Shown piece by piece: positions 20,730-32,338 of a DNA stretch of 64,000 nucleotides; positions within the stretch are counted from its first letter, which is position 1; each line of letters opens with the position of its first letter. The DNA is from Annona cherimola (lineage: Eukaryota; Streptophyta; Magnoliopsida; Magnoliales; Annonaceae): positions 3,356,545 through 3,420,544 of the forward strand of contig CM059971.1 in NCBI GenBank assembly GCA_030490835.1, in the 5' to 3' direction. A program made the position numbers and the translations under genes. The notes below the pieces were generated by a model. It was not told the origin of the DNA. It saw only the letters and a program-made list of their open reading frames with translations, and searched no databases.

Positions 20730-23319
20730 TCATTTCGGATAGTAGCCTTAGAATACATGAATCATACACTGTTGCATTGTAATATGTACTGTTTTGCCTA
20801 AAATTTTATTTATATGTCATTAGATATTCGTTTAAGTGACTGTTAGCCCTTGAGTGAAATGAAGAATATGTCCAGATCCTAAATATAATTTAATAGTTAA
20901 AAATCATATTTGACTGAATTTTTTTTACTTTTTACAATTATAGAATCATTTATTATTTGAATGTGAATTTTTAATTTTGAGCAAATCAACTCTTAGTTTT
21001 ATTAAGTCTTACGCATATTCATCATTTCGTATGAGTTTAACGATCTTTTTAATGGATCCCTAAGAGTATTGTTAGAAATGAAATATTAAGCAAAATGCAT
21101 GAGTATATTTCTAATGTTTAAAAGTCCTTATGCATAAGTGCCATTGGGAGTAAAATCAGTAGCTACACGTGCAATTTGCTCCATATTAAAATTGTGCCAA
21201 AGATAGCATATGACAGCCCATATGGGCTGCTCAAAATTTTTCTATTTTTAATAAATGTGTGCCTCTATTCAAACCTTACAGCCTGTAAATTTCGGCCACT
21301 TTTTGGTTTTGTTTAACATTTATTTTAGTTTTTTAAAAATAAAAATACCAAGTAAATTAAAATTTTTAACAAATTTTATTTGATGGAAGATCTAGTTAGA
21401 GCACACAAATTCAGAAAAAAGTTAAAAATAATAAGATAAAAGAAAATACGTTTTCAGTCATACATATTGCGCCCACAATACAAGTGGTGTTATGGGATTA
21501 TCCCATTAAAAATTATCTAAATATTAGGTTAAGGGAAACAAAAATATTGTGGATGAGGAGGTTGCTGTCATAGGTTTCATGTCATATCCATCTTTTAAGT
21601 TGTTGAATACATAGTTTTGATAATATCAAATGAGTTTTATTGTACTTTATAAATTTCCAATTTTTCCTATTAAAGAACCTTTTGGAATGAGGGATGAAGT
21701 TGGCATATTATATTGTCTGGTCTCCATTTTTCATCTGGGTTACCAATTCAATTTTGCGTTTAACCCACATTAATTGCTAGATCTGCTCTTGTAGCTCCAT
21801 TTATCACATAAACATTTTTTACAAAATTATTTATTTTAAAATTAAATCCCACTTGAATCAAGTATTTAATCTCTAAAATCGATTTAATGTAGTATGACAA
21901 AGTTTCGTTTATCCTGAAATTCCAGGAAATTGATGGGACATTTGCTAAAGATGGTTTGAAATCGCGTTCGATTTGCAGTAACAACCAACCTGGTTTAAGG
22001 GATAACATGATCATGTTTATAAAGTCCAACTCTGGTTAATTTGCATCTTATGGGAAATTAAGGAATAATGATATCATGTTCAATCAGTTCTTTGGTTACT
22101 TTGCATATCTCCTTTCGTGTTTCTTAATCTGAGTGGAGTTGGTCCCGGTGCTGATAACATCACATGCACACACGTACAAATTTTTAAAAAATAAAATACA
22201 TACAGCCTCCATTCCATGTAACTATGCATAGAAGCTGTTTCATCATGTAATGCCTCAGTTTTTTACAAATTCATGATTGATGGGATATCTACTCCCCTCC
22301 ATTATATTCCCATTATTTCTTTTGCTATAAGACCTAATTTTATCCAAATTAAATATGTAAATGAGCCTCATTTATTATTATTAAGCCGATTTCACATCTT
22401 CGTAAATAAAGTCTATATATAATGATATTCAACAAATGATAGGATTTCAATCACAATATAAATGATATTAAATACAAATATATATGTATATATATATTAT
22501 TGATCATCAAGGGAGATTCATATAAAACTTATAAAGAACAAGACATGACATCCGCGGCTTCGGAAACAAAAGACTTCTTGAAAATAAAAGATATATAATA
22601 ATGTACAAAATGGCATAATTGTAGATAATTAAATATTAAATGCTAAAAGGCCCAAATACATTGAGGCATCCCCGCTCCTTACATCCCCTTTTGTATGACT
22701 ATCCAATCATCAACTTTTCGATCATTGCATCTGCATCCTAATTATTTTTCACATTTTTCCCTACCTAACTACCACGCATAAAAGGAAATATAATTAAAAA
22801 ATATGAATAATAACCTTATTACATGTTGGGATTCCCACTTAAAATGAAAATACTCGATTGATTTTCCTTAACAGCCATCAAACATGTTCTCTATTTCCGA
22901 GACCAGATCAAAAGCATAAAACAAAAAAAGACTAAAAAAAAAAATGCATTAACAAGGCCGCATGAAAAGCATAAAAATTCTGCTTCAATAATGGGCCATC
23001 CGAGAATGAATGAAGATATATTAAGAGCAGACTCATCAATAGCAATGCCCAATAACTGAAATTTCATTAGCGATAACAGAACAACAGAAAAAACAATAGT
23101 GCCATTTTTACCTGGACACCCAGAAAAAATATACTCAAAAATGATTGAAAAAACAAAGCTTGAAAACGCCGAAGTCCCAAAGTCCGGTTGGTGTGGGGCT
23201 TCAATGTCTCACACAAAAGCCTCCAGAGCCTTATTGCGAATGCTTCTTAATCTCAACGAGGTGGACAACAATTCTCATCCCTTTACCTAAGGTTCCTATG
23301 AGGAAAAAGGAGGGGAAAA
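20730..23319. other. 3' flank of the left aldolase pseudogene
   Basis: Noncoding but collinear with 48905-51480 in inverted orientation. A minus-strand frame at 21760-22029 (WLLLQIERDFKPSL) is partly kept at 50263-50508; with no known domain I regard this as shared noncoding DNA. Confidence 0.5.
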
Positions 23320-24887
23320 TCAGTATTTGTAATCCTTGACATGGAGACTGTCGGAGACACCTTCGCCCTTGGCAGCATTGCCCTTGTATTGCCCTAGGGT
23401 CGCCTCTGAATTTGCCTTGCACCTTGCTAGGAATGCTGCCTGTGCCTTCTGCAAATTCTCTTGTTTCCCAGCCCATGTCTTCAGTGCGCTCTGCTGCAAT
23501 GCTCGGCCAAACGAGAAGGAGAGAGACCATGGCTTCTTTCCCTTAAATAGGTTCATGGCGTTCAGATTCAGTGTTGCCTCCTCCTCACTCTGCCCTCCAG
23601 AGAGGAAGACCATGGCAGGGACAGCTGCCAGCATCGTCCTTTGCAATGCACGGACAGTGTACTTGGCAACAACCTCAGGGGACGCCTTCTTCGCATCAGA
23701 ACCAGGAGTCACCATGTTAGGCTTTAGCAGAGTTCCCTCAAGTAGCACATGATGATCGTTCAGGGCCTTGTAGCATCCAGCACCCTCTCAGTCACATCAG
23801 CACAGCGGTCAATGTCATGGGGACCATCAACCAGGATCTCTGGCTCAACAATGGGAACAAGGCCATTCTCCTGGCAGATGATCGCATAGTGAGCCAGCCC
23901 ATTGGCATTCTCATTAATGGACAATTGGGATCGCTCGTTGGACCAATCTTGAGGACAGCCCTCCACTTGGCAAACCTAGCACCAGCCTTGTAATACTTCT
24001 GGCAGCGCTGAGCAAGGCTATCAAGACCATGGGTGTGGTCTCACCATTGGTGCCAGCAAGCTCAACGGTACCCTTGTCCACCTTAATGCCAGGCAGGACA
24101 CCTCCTTCCTTGAGGACATCAACGAAGAGCTTGCCAGCAGCAGTCTTCTGGTAGAGGGTCTCCTCAAAGAGGATCACACCGCTAAGGTACTGGAGTGCAC
24201 CTGGGGTGGTAAACAGAAGCTCATGGAGGGCCTGGCAGTTGGATTCAACGTTTTCAACATTGATGCTAGCAAGGCGCTTGCCGATTGTGCCAGTGGACTC
24301 GTCAGCAGCAAGAATTCCCTTTCCAGGGGTGCCAATGTAGGTAGCATTGGCTATCAGCTCATCTGCATGCAAAAGGACAATTAGCTTAGCATAACTTGTA
24401 ACATGTGGGAGATCTCAAAATCAAGATACCAAGGAACAGAACCCATCTTCTCAATGTCACCAGCCATTTTGAAACTTAATTCATACATAGGAGATTAAGC
24501 ATGATAACACAGACCAGCAAAGCCATTTCACATGATACAGTTTCCAGTATTTTAAAAACTGAATCTAGTAATACAAAGCTAGAAGAACCAAAAGTTGCAA
24601 ATTTTCAATCTGGATTCCAAGTGACCCAAATGAAAACATATACTTCAGTAAATAAGATCCATGAGTCGGGGGTAGATTCAGCATTAATGTAATGCGTTTT
24701 AATTTGAAAGAGTAACTCATACAATGTCATCCAATTTTTATGGTCAACATATTCCTCTACCTGAACTGCAGTAACAGACTAAATCACAGCTCCAAATTCT
24801 CATTAACAGAAATTTCAATCGACGCCATTGCTTTTGCAACAGCCAATCAATTCACATTTGGGAGGAAAAGCCATTAAGCCGTTAACC

Positions 24888-27240
24888 AAAATAGGTGTAA
24901 TTGCATAAAACGGCTCCATGGATATTACTAGAAATCCACAGGTTCCTATCAACATGCAAAACTAGGGTTTGCTTTTTGCCCAATCATAGCATTGCTGGTC
25001 AATGCAATTCCTGCTACCAGCAACGTGGCATTGGGCAGTAAAGGGGAGCTAAAAAAAATTTATCATAGCTCATCGACGCCAGAAATATGAGTCAAAACCA
25101 CAAGTGAAACAAAGCTACTGCAGGGCCTGCAGCAACCAAATTTATAACGACTGAGTTGCATGCTTCTTTTAACCCTTGAGGTATAGATCTGTCGAAAGTC
25201 ACAAATGGACTTGCAAAGTACAAAAACTTTAGAACTCTTATTCTGTAATGCCAACATCTACATACATTCCAACTATTTGGCAATCAAGATAACTGTCCAA
25301 CAGGCATTCTGTCCTCTCCTTTAAACAATGGTGCAACTAAGATGTCTAAACACATTTTACATCCCAAAAAAACAAAAAAAACAAAACCACCCATATAAGA
25401 ATAAGATACCAACAAAAAGATGTGTGATCGCAGAAACCAGCTATGTAGGTAGTACTAGAAACCCATGGCTTCCTATCAACATGTGAAACTAGGCCTTCGA
25501 TGTGCCCAATCATAGGTCAATGCAATTGCTCCTACCACCAATGTGATGTTGAGCAGTAAAGGGGAGCTAGAAAATGAACATGTCGAAGCATTACCAAAGC
25601 CAGAAATATGAGGGAGGGAAAAAAACAAAAAGAAAAAGAGTTGAAAAACTTGGGATGGCTGCAGCCTGCAACTACCAGATTTAAAACAACCGTGTAATGC
25701 TGCTGTTAAACCTTCAGCTACAGATCTGTTCAACGTCACAAATAGACTTTGTGGAAGCTGAAAAACATTTGATCTCTACTCTGTAATGCAAATATCCAGA
25801 TATATTCCAATTATTTGGCAGCCTAGATAACCAACCACTAGGCATCATGTGTACTACTTTAAATAATGTTTCAAGCAAAAGTCCCCAATGAGAAAGTTAC
25901 TAGGAAACAGAGGTGTGATTGCAGAAACCGGCTCTGTGGATATTACTAGAAACCCACAGGTTCCTATCAACATGCAAAACTAGAGTTTGCTATTTGCCCA
26001 ATCGTAGCATTGCTGGTCAATGCAATTACTGCTACCAGCAACGTGGCATCGGGCAGTAAAGGAAGCTAGAAAATAAAAGTATCAAAGCATTATCAAAGCC
26101 AGTAAAACTTGAGCCTCCAGGCATACAGACAAAATTTTGCCTCTAAATAAATAAATACAGCTGTTGCTACATACCAATCCCAAGATGCAGGGTGATTCAA
26201 GAAAATTCCAAAGTCAAAAACCAAGGATGACTTTTTAGAATGAGCAGTGAATGATTGCATGGTTGCAAAACTTTGGAAATCCATCAAAAATTTTAAAAAA
26301 TTACAAAAAGGCCATGCGGGTCACACTACATCATTAACCAGTGGTTGGCACAAAGGGCATCTTTGCTATACCCAAAAATTAAGAAAAAATTGAACCCACA
26401 GAAGCAAATTTGCTGCAAGTGTATCTACAAAGCAAAAGCAGAGGAGGCCCTCCAGTGCCCAACAGGCATGATGCAATATGGAAAAAAGCCACTCTAACAA
26501 TCTATCCATACAGCTGCTGACCCACAGAGATGCCCATCAAACTATTGTGAAGAAGAAAAAAGAATCCCCAGGTCTAAGAATCCAACCAACAAAATTTTAT
26601 TCACTTCACAATATGCTCAACATACTAAATTGAGATTTTAACATTAGAGATGTGATATGACTCTGGAGACTCCTACATGGTTACTGAAACATTTACCTTG
26701 ACCACAATGTTTTCAGAAAATTGAAGGCCTGAAATCCCATCAGACCCCCATTTTGAGCCTTATGCTTTCAAGATTCAGGATTACTTGCAAACATACTATA
26801 AATTTTTTTCTAGATACAGACTAGTTTTAGGCTATGACTGCAAAGTTCCAAAGGGTATAAACTTGGATGATCACAACACAATACCATAAAGAGGTAATTT
26901 CTGCCCAGACGAAAATATGTACAGTAATTTTTCTGTGAAATAATGAAAATATTTGAAAAAAACTATAAATTAAAAGCTAGGGTGAGCTTCGAACTATTTA
27001 TATGCATACAGCTTTTCCACCCACTCCCATATAATATATGCCAATGCAATCACAGGAACCAGCTCCGTGGGTATACTAGAAACCCAAGGTTCCTACCAAC
27101 ATGCGAAACTAGGGTTTGCTATTTGCCCAATCACAGCGTTACTGGTCAATGCAATTACCGCTACGTGGCATCGGGCAGATCTATAAAACAAAAACATTAA
27201 AGAACCATCAAAGCCAGAAATATGAGTCAAAAACAGGGGA
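24888..27240 (-). repeat. Repeat array inside the aldolase intron, left arm
   Basis: A module of roughly 190 bp recurs at about 24888-25090, 25432-25620, 25914-26100 and 27047-27240. Core words are TAGAAACCCACAGGTTCCTA, CAACATGCAAAACTAGGGTT, GCCCAATCATAGC and CAACGTGGCATCGGGCAGTA. In some units the spacer between modules is also duplicated (TACAGATCTGTTCAACGTCA against TATAGATCTGTCGAAAGTCA), giving units near 500 bp. The core holds an 8-bp inverted repeat TTGCTGGT/ACCAGCAA (24992-24999 and 25016-25023). Present in the same order in the right arm. Confidence 0.8.
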
Positions 27241-27820
27241 AGAAACCTATAGGTTGGTGCAACTACGAAGATATACGCTAGCAGAGTTCAGAACTTCAGA
27301 TAAAGAAATAAGACATATTGGTATTTCAAGAAAAAACTACAGGAATTTTAGGTAAGAGAAATCGAGATCCTGCTAGAGAAGCAAAAAACTAAGCCCCCGA
27401 TTACCTGCTTCAGCAGAATGATTATTTTACAATAAAAACAGCACGCAGCAGCAGAAACAACTACATGGTATTGCTTAAAAACTACTAATACCACACCAAT
27501 CCAAACGTTGAACCAGGATATAAAAGAAAATAACTAACAACAGGCTTGAACAAACAGATCAAAGTTTTATCTTGTTCAGGCAACGATTTCTTTAAAAAAA
27601 ATAAGTTATAATAACACGAAATGAAAAAGAAAATGTTACAAGGAGATCTACAAGACCCAGGTATCAAAAACCATACTTCGTTGTATTTTCTGCATACCCA
27701 AATGGATGAAACATCAATACGGGAGATAAAAACATCTAAGAACCCAAGGAGAAAAACTAATCAGTATAAAATGAAACCCGGAAAAGGAAATGAAAGATGA
27801 AGAAGAAAACAAAACAGTAC

Positions 27821-27848
27821 CGTGATATTTTCCACAGTAGGCAGACAT
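27821..27848 (-). pseudogene. Left aldolase exon 1 (28 nt)
   Basis: ATG at 27846-27848 on the minus strand, nine codons MSAYCGKYH, then G and a GT donor. Plant cytosolic aldolases have this very short first exon. The right copy of this exon is damaged. Confidence 0.85.
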
Positions 27849-28030
27849 GGTGATGCTAGGAAAGAAGAAAGATTAGGTTTCTTTGGGAGGAGTAAGCGAA
27901 GGCAGGTGTGAGGGTAGCGGCGAAGGACGCGAGGGTTGAAAAGGAACGGTTGCGTTGTAAGTGTTGCTGAAGGGAAGATCGGGTCTCCCAAAGGGCCGTT
28001 TTCTTGTTAGGCCCACCCGAGGCCCATGGT

Positions 28031-28184
28031 AGTTCTTCACAACCCTCATCGCATTGAGTGAATTTCTTTACAATACTATTGTACACTGAGAAGACATCTA
28101 TAACTACCTCTGTGCTACTCGAAGAAAACATATAGCTTTGACAAAAATTACAATGCGAGGTGGAGTGAAAAGTTCCGTCAAAAG
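28031..28184 (-). other. Short LTO1 3' flank outside the inverted arm
   Basis: Unique sequence between the LTO1 stop codon and the arm edge. On the minus strand it has TGTAATTTTTGT and TACAATAGTATTGTAAAG, plausible 3'-end signals for LTO1. The aldolase start codon lies 336 bp downstream of the LTO1 stop, so the two genes are head to tail. Confidence 0.4.
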
Positions 28185-28634
28185 TCAAAATCCCATCTCC
28201 TTAGAATTAGACGACTCCTTCAGATATCCATCGTATTCCAATCTAATGGAGAGAGTAGCCAATATCGCTCGGAATTTAGACCTCAAAGCATCCATGATTT
28301 CTTGGATATTCTCGTCTTCAGGATCCAAAATGGGGTATTTATCAAGCAACTCTTCCATCTGCTTCATCTTCTTCTGAACCTTAGATGAGAAAGAGGTGCT
28401 GGGTTGGGTGCGGATGATGGACTTCCAAATGTTGAGACAACCGCGGTAGAAGCCCAGCTCCTCCCCAACTTCGAACCCCACCTTGACACCTACCTCTCTC
28501 CCTTCTTGCCTTCCTGAGATCAGCCCTTCCTCGTAACCATCTCTAAATCCTTCGTTGAAGTGGATTTCTTCTAAATTGAGAGAGGATTCGAAGATGTCTT
28601 CCAGCTTTCCAGGACTCTGAGACGATGACTCCAT
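28185..28634 (-). CDS. LTO1/ORAOV1 homologue (deca-GX3 adaptor for ABCE1 Fe-S assembly)
   Basis: 149 residues, uninterrupted. After MESSSQSPGKLEDIFESS, the conserved domain carries ten glycines spaced exactly four apart (Gly29 to Gly65; FNEGFRDGYEEGLISGRQEG begins it), the deca-GX3 signature of Yae1/Lto1 proteins. A C-terminal helical part follows with QMEELLDKYPILDPEDE and LRSKFRAI, as in plant homologues. In yeast and human, LTO1 pairs with YAE1 to bring the ABC protein Rli1/ABCE1 to the cytosolic iron-sulphur targeting complex. The protein ends MGF; partners often end in an aromatic [LIM]-x-[FW] tail. I chose ATG 28632-28634 because homologues start near a SSS-EDIFESSLNLEE region; an in-frame ATG 27 nt upstream would add nine residues from unrelated sequence. 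No intron is seen. Expression is uncertain because its upstream DNA is aldolase intron. Confidence 0.9.
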   Translation of the reverse strand: MESSSQSPGKLEDIFESSLNLEEIHFNEGFRDGYEEGLISGRQEGREVGVKVGFEVGEELGFYRGCLNIWKSIIRTQPSTSFSSKVQKKMKQMEELLDKYPILDPEDENIQEIMDALRSKFRAILATLSIRLEYDGYLKESSNSKEMGF

Positions 28635-28670
28635 CCGTCCAGTAAAAGCAGATAAAAACATATCACCAGG

Positions 28671-31662
28671 GGCGATCAGCTCATCTGCATGCAAAAGGAT
28701 AATTAGCTTAGCAAACTTGCAACTTACAAGGGATATCATAAGTTCTTTGAATGTCCTTTTTAAGATAAACAGCCATTTGAAACATAATTCTATTCTTATA
28801 TAGGAGATTAAGCATGCTAACAGAGTCCAGAAAAGCCTTGTCATCTGATACAAATGCCAGTATTTTAACAGCTGCAGCTAATAAATACAAGAAGTACCAA
28901 AAGCTGCACATTTTCAACCAAGAGACCCAAATGAAAGCACAACCAAGATGAAAGAACGAACCCATGCAATTTGACCGAATTTTTCATGGTTAAAATATTC
29001 CTCTACATGACTGCAGTCCCAACCACAGCACCAAATTGTTATTAACAAGACATGTCGATCAAAATACTGTATTTGCAATAGCCAATAAAATCACAATTCG
29101 GGAAAAAAAGTCGTTAAGTCATTAAAGAAAATAAGAGTAATTCCATACAACAGCTCAATGGATATTACCAGAAATCCACAGGTTCCTATTAACATGAAAA
29201 AGTAGGGTCTGCTTCATGCAATCATACCCGATCATGGCATTTCTAGTCAATGAAATTGCTGTACTAGAAACATGGTATTGGGCAATAAAGAAGAGCAAGA
29301 AAATAAACGAATCAAAGCCAAAAATATGAGTCAAAAATCAGAACGAAAACTTGAGAATGCTGCAGCTGCAGCTATCAGATTAATAACAATTGAGATGCAT
29401 GCTGCTGTTAACCCAAGTTACAAATCTGCTGAAAGTCGGAAATGGACTTTGTTAGAAGTTGAAGAACTTTTGATCTTTATTCTAAAATGCCACCATCCAG
29501 ATACACTAATTATTTGGCAACTAGATAACCAACCGCTACTTTATCAAAAAAAAATTTTAAAAAAAAAACAACCACTAATCGTTATGTGTCTTTGCTTTAG
29601 AGAATGTTGCAACTTTGATGACTAAACACATTTTACTTCAAACAAAAGAACCACTGAGAAAGTTACTAAGAAAAAAAAAAGTTATTATGCAGAACCGGCT
29701 TTGTGGATATTACTAGAAACTAGTGGTGCAACTTGGTACCCGGTCGGTTTGAACCCGCCCGACCCAACCCGGTTTCAAAATTAAATTTGTATCTAATTTC
29801 AAATTAGACCCGATTTCAACCGGACCCGAGAAAACTCGAAACCAATATCAGGTTTACATCAACCCGGTACCAAAACCCAACCCGATCCGAACCCGATATT
29901 CTCCCTAATTTATTAAAATATTTATATTTATTTATGTATTAAGTATTTCAATTATAATTGCAATAAAAGTTATTTCATATAATCATAACTTAGTTAAATT
30001 GTAAGATGTTTATTCTAAAACCTAAATAACATATGCATTTGTTTATAAAAATTGAAATATACTACATTTACATTAGCTTTATTTGCAAATCATTATAAAT
30101 ATGTCAACTCTTTAAATTTATTACATATATATTAACTAACTACATTAAATATAAGTCTCACTTCTATTAAACTTTAGATAATAATTTCATGTAATTTTAT
30201 TTATTTTTCTTAACTTGATTTTTTTAATAACATTACCTTGATTGATTTATGTAAATTCATTACGTTCATTATATTTAGAATTATCTTTTAATTAAAAAAC
30301 TAACTTTCATCAAAATTAAATATATTATAGGTCATAGAAATATATTCGCGTGTAATTATTTATGTGCTAATGGAATAATGTTTAAAAAAATTATTATCAC
30401 TATCAGTAATTTCAACTTCTATTGGTTTGAGAAAACTAGAATTTCAACCCGAAACTAAGAATGAAACCAATGCCAACTCGGTCTGAACCCGACCCGAACC
30501 CGGATTTTAATGTTAGAGTTTGGATTTGGGTTCACATAAACTCGGTAGGCTTATGGTTTGGATTCACCCAAACCCGATACAACCCGACCCGAGTTGCACC
30601 CTACTAGAAACCCACAGGTTCCTATCAACATGCAAAAACTAGGGTTTGCTATTTGCCCAATCATAGCATTGCTGGTCAATGCAATTACTGCTACCAGCAA
30701 CGTGGCATCGGGCAGTAAAGGAAGCTAGAAAATAAAAGTATCAAAGCCAGTAAAACTTGAGCCTCCAGGCTTACAGACAAAATTCTGCCTCTAAATAAAT
30801 AAATACAGCTGTTGCTACATACCAATCCCAGGATGCAGGGTGATTCAAGAAACTTCCAAAGTCAAAAACCAAGGATGATTTTTTAGAATGAGCAGTGAAT
30901 GATTGCATGGTTGCAAAACTTTGGAAATCCATCAAACATTTTTAAAAATTACAATAAGGCCATGCGGGTCACACTACATCATTACCCAGTGGTTGGCACA
31001 AAGGGCATCTTTGCTATACCTAAAAATTAAGAAAAAAATAGAACCCACAGAGGCGGATATTGCTGCAAGTGTATCTACAAAGTAAAAACAGAAGCGGCCC
31101 TCCAGTGCCCAACAAGCATAATGCAATATGGAAAGAAGTCATTCTAACAAACTATCCATACAGCTGCTGACCCACAGAGATGCCCATCAAACTATTGTAA
31201 AGAAGAAAAATGAATCCCCAGGTCCAAGAATCCCACCAACAAATTTTTATTCACTTCACAATATCCTCAACATACTAAATTGAGATTTTAACATTATAGA
31301 TGTGATATGACTCTGGAGACTCCTACATGGTTACTGAAATAGTTACCTTGACCACAACATTTTCAGAATATTGAAGGCCCGAAATCCCATCAGACCCCCG
31401 TTTTGAGCCTTATACTTTCAAGATTCAACATTACTTGCAAACTTACTACAAATTTTTTTCTAGATACAGACAGTTTTAGGCTATCACTGCAGAGTTCCAA
31501 AGGGTATAAACTTGGATGATCACAACACGAAACCATAAGAGATAATTTCTACCCGGATGAAAATATGTATAGCAATAATTGGGTGAAATAACGAAAATAT
31601 TTGAAAAAAATATATACAATTAAAAGCTAGGGTGAGCTTCGAACTGTTTTATATGCATTGAA
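28671..31662 (-). pseudogene. Third, partial aldolase copy: intron plus first ~14 nt of exon 2
   Basis: On the minus strand this is a diverged copy of the aldolase intron, matching 24350-27010, ending with the acceptor TGCATGCAG (28685 side) and about 14 nt of exon 2 (ATGAGCTGATCGCC, codons for DELIA). Then homology stops and LTO1 begins. At its far end it stops at GGGTGAGCTTCGAACTGTTT near 31635-31662; the aldolase first exon is missing. It keeps the intron modules (about 29148-29330 and 30604-30760). A hAT element interrupts it at 29721-30603. Confidence 0.85.
29721..30603. mobile_element. Nonautonomous hAT-type element, 883 bp
   Basis: Inverted ends TAGTGGTGCAACTTGG and (inverted right end) TAGGGTGCAACTCGG; perfect 8-bp target duplication CTAGAAAC at 29713-29720 and 30604-30611. 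The matching intron positions in the two arms (near 25937) are empty sites. Subterminal regions are rich in AACCCGA/CGGGTT words; the middle is AT-rich without a transposase frame. Confidence 0.9.
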
Positions 31663-32330
31663 CACGAACTGAGTTGCAAGTTCTACTCAAAAGCAACAAC
31701 AAAGCTCTTGATTAAGCTTGGTTTGACCACGCAGTATGAGTGCAACTTGGATTAGGTGGTTTTGGTTTGGATCAACTTTATTTTTGCTTTATTCTCAAAA
31801 ATTCTCACCTTACTCTATTTTAGATCAAGTTATTTCAAAGATTGCCCACTTCATTTTTTTAAGGTCGAATTGGTTTTGGTACTAAATCATCTACTTAAAA
31901 TAGTCTTTATATTATATTTGAAAACTATAAATTTTACAAGTCTTATTAAAAACCAATAATCAAGATAATAATGATATTATTTATGAAATATATTTATTAA
32001 ATTTACTAAATAGTAGACTAATTAAATAATTTTTTATATATTTAAAGTATATGTTTATATCTTTCACGACAAAAAATATTTTGCAAAATATATATTAAAC
32101 TTCTATTAGTAATTTAAGTTGATTTTGAGCATCTGGACCTTAGAACCTATTTTATCCAAATTGAACTAGTTAATTTTTGCTCGGTACCTGTCCTAACTTA
32201 TGAAAATAAAAATAAAAACATACTCTATCCATTTTAAAGCATCCAATAGGTTTAACTACGAGAACCCAAGTTACATTCCTACTATAAGGTTTGCTTGAAC
32301 TTCTCGTGAGAAAGCAATTTTAATTTATTT
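31663..32330. other. AT-rich stretch, no gene
   Basis: Unique; only low-complexity frames. Confidence 0.4.
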
Positions 32331-32338
32331 ACTAGGAT

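Larger units (their letters stand above)
23320..27848 (-). pseudogene. Fructose-bisphosphate aldolase (cytosolic, class I) pseudogene, left copy
   Basis: Class I aldolase splits fructose 1,6-bisphosphate in glycolysis. Exon 1 is 27821-27848 (MSAYCGKYH plus one base, donor GTACTG); exon 2 is 23320-24362 after a TGCATGCAG acceptor, and the split codon gives [16 protein letters not shown] as in plant aldolases. Exon 2 shows [50 protein letters not shown] (with the Schiff-base lysine), [19 protein letters not shown] and the C-terminal SLHVKDYKY. Damage: one base is missing after GETT (near 24045), shared with the right copy; another single base near 23945; and four bases near 23776 (VLDATRP instead of VLAAYYKAL). 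The start codon and both splice sites still look good. The intron is 3.46 kb and full of repeats. Confidence 0.93.
20720..28030. repeat. Left arm of a 7.3-kb inverted duplication
   Basis: Reverse-complementary to about 44195-51480 over its full length, with small indels. Outer limit: left GCCTAAAAATTCATTTCGGA against right TGAATTTTTAGGC near 51480. Inner limit: left GCCTCGGGTGGGCC near 28020 against right at about 44203-44216. The arm carries an aldolase pseudogene and its flanks; nothing else in it is recognised as a gene. Confidence 0.92.

Noticed and set aside
21760..22029. 89-codon frame partly shared with 50263-50508
   Set aside because: Shared because the arms are duplicates; no domain, and it is shortened in the other arm.
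22460..22500. AT microsatellite as an origin or regulatory element
   Set aside because: Simple AT runs are common throughout this sequence and nothing marks this one as functional.
23231..24372. Multiple separate aldolase open frames as independent genes
   Set aside because: They are one exon broken by frameshifts; antisense frames over it are shadows.
24888..27240. snoRNA or miRNA genes in the aldolase intron modules
   Set aside because: No C/D or H/ACA boxes, and the hairpin stem is only 8 bp; kept as a repeat with a finding instead.
29272..29625. 117-codon frame with KEEQENKRIKAKN start
   Set aside because: It is the aldolase intron copy read through; the arms do not keep the frame.
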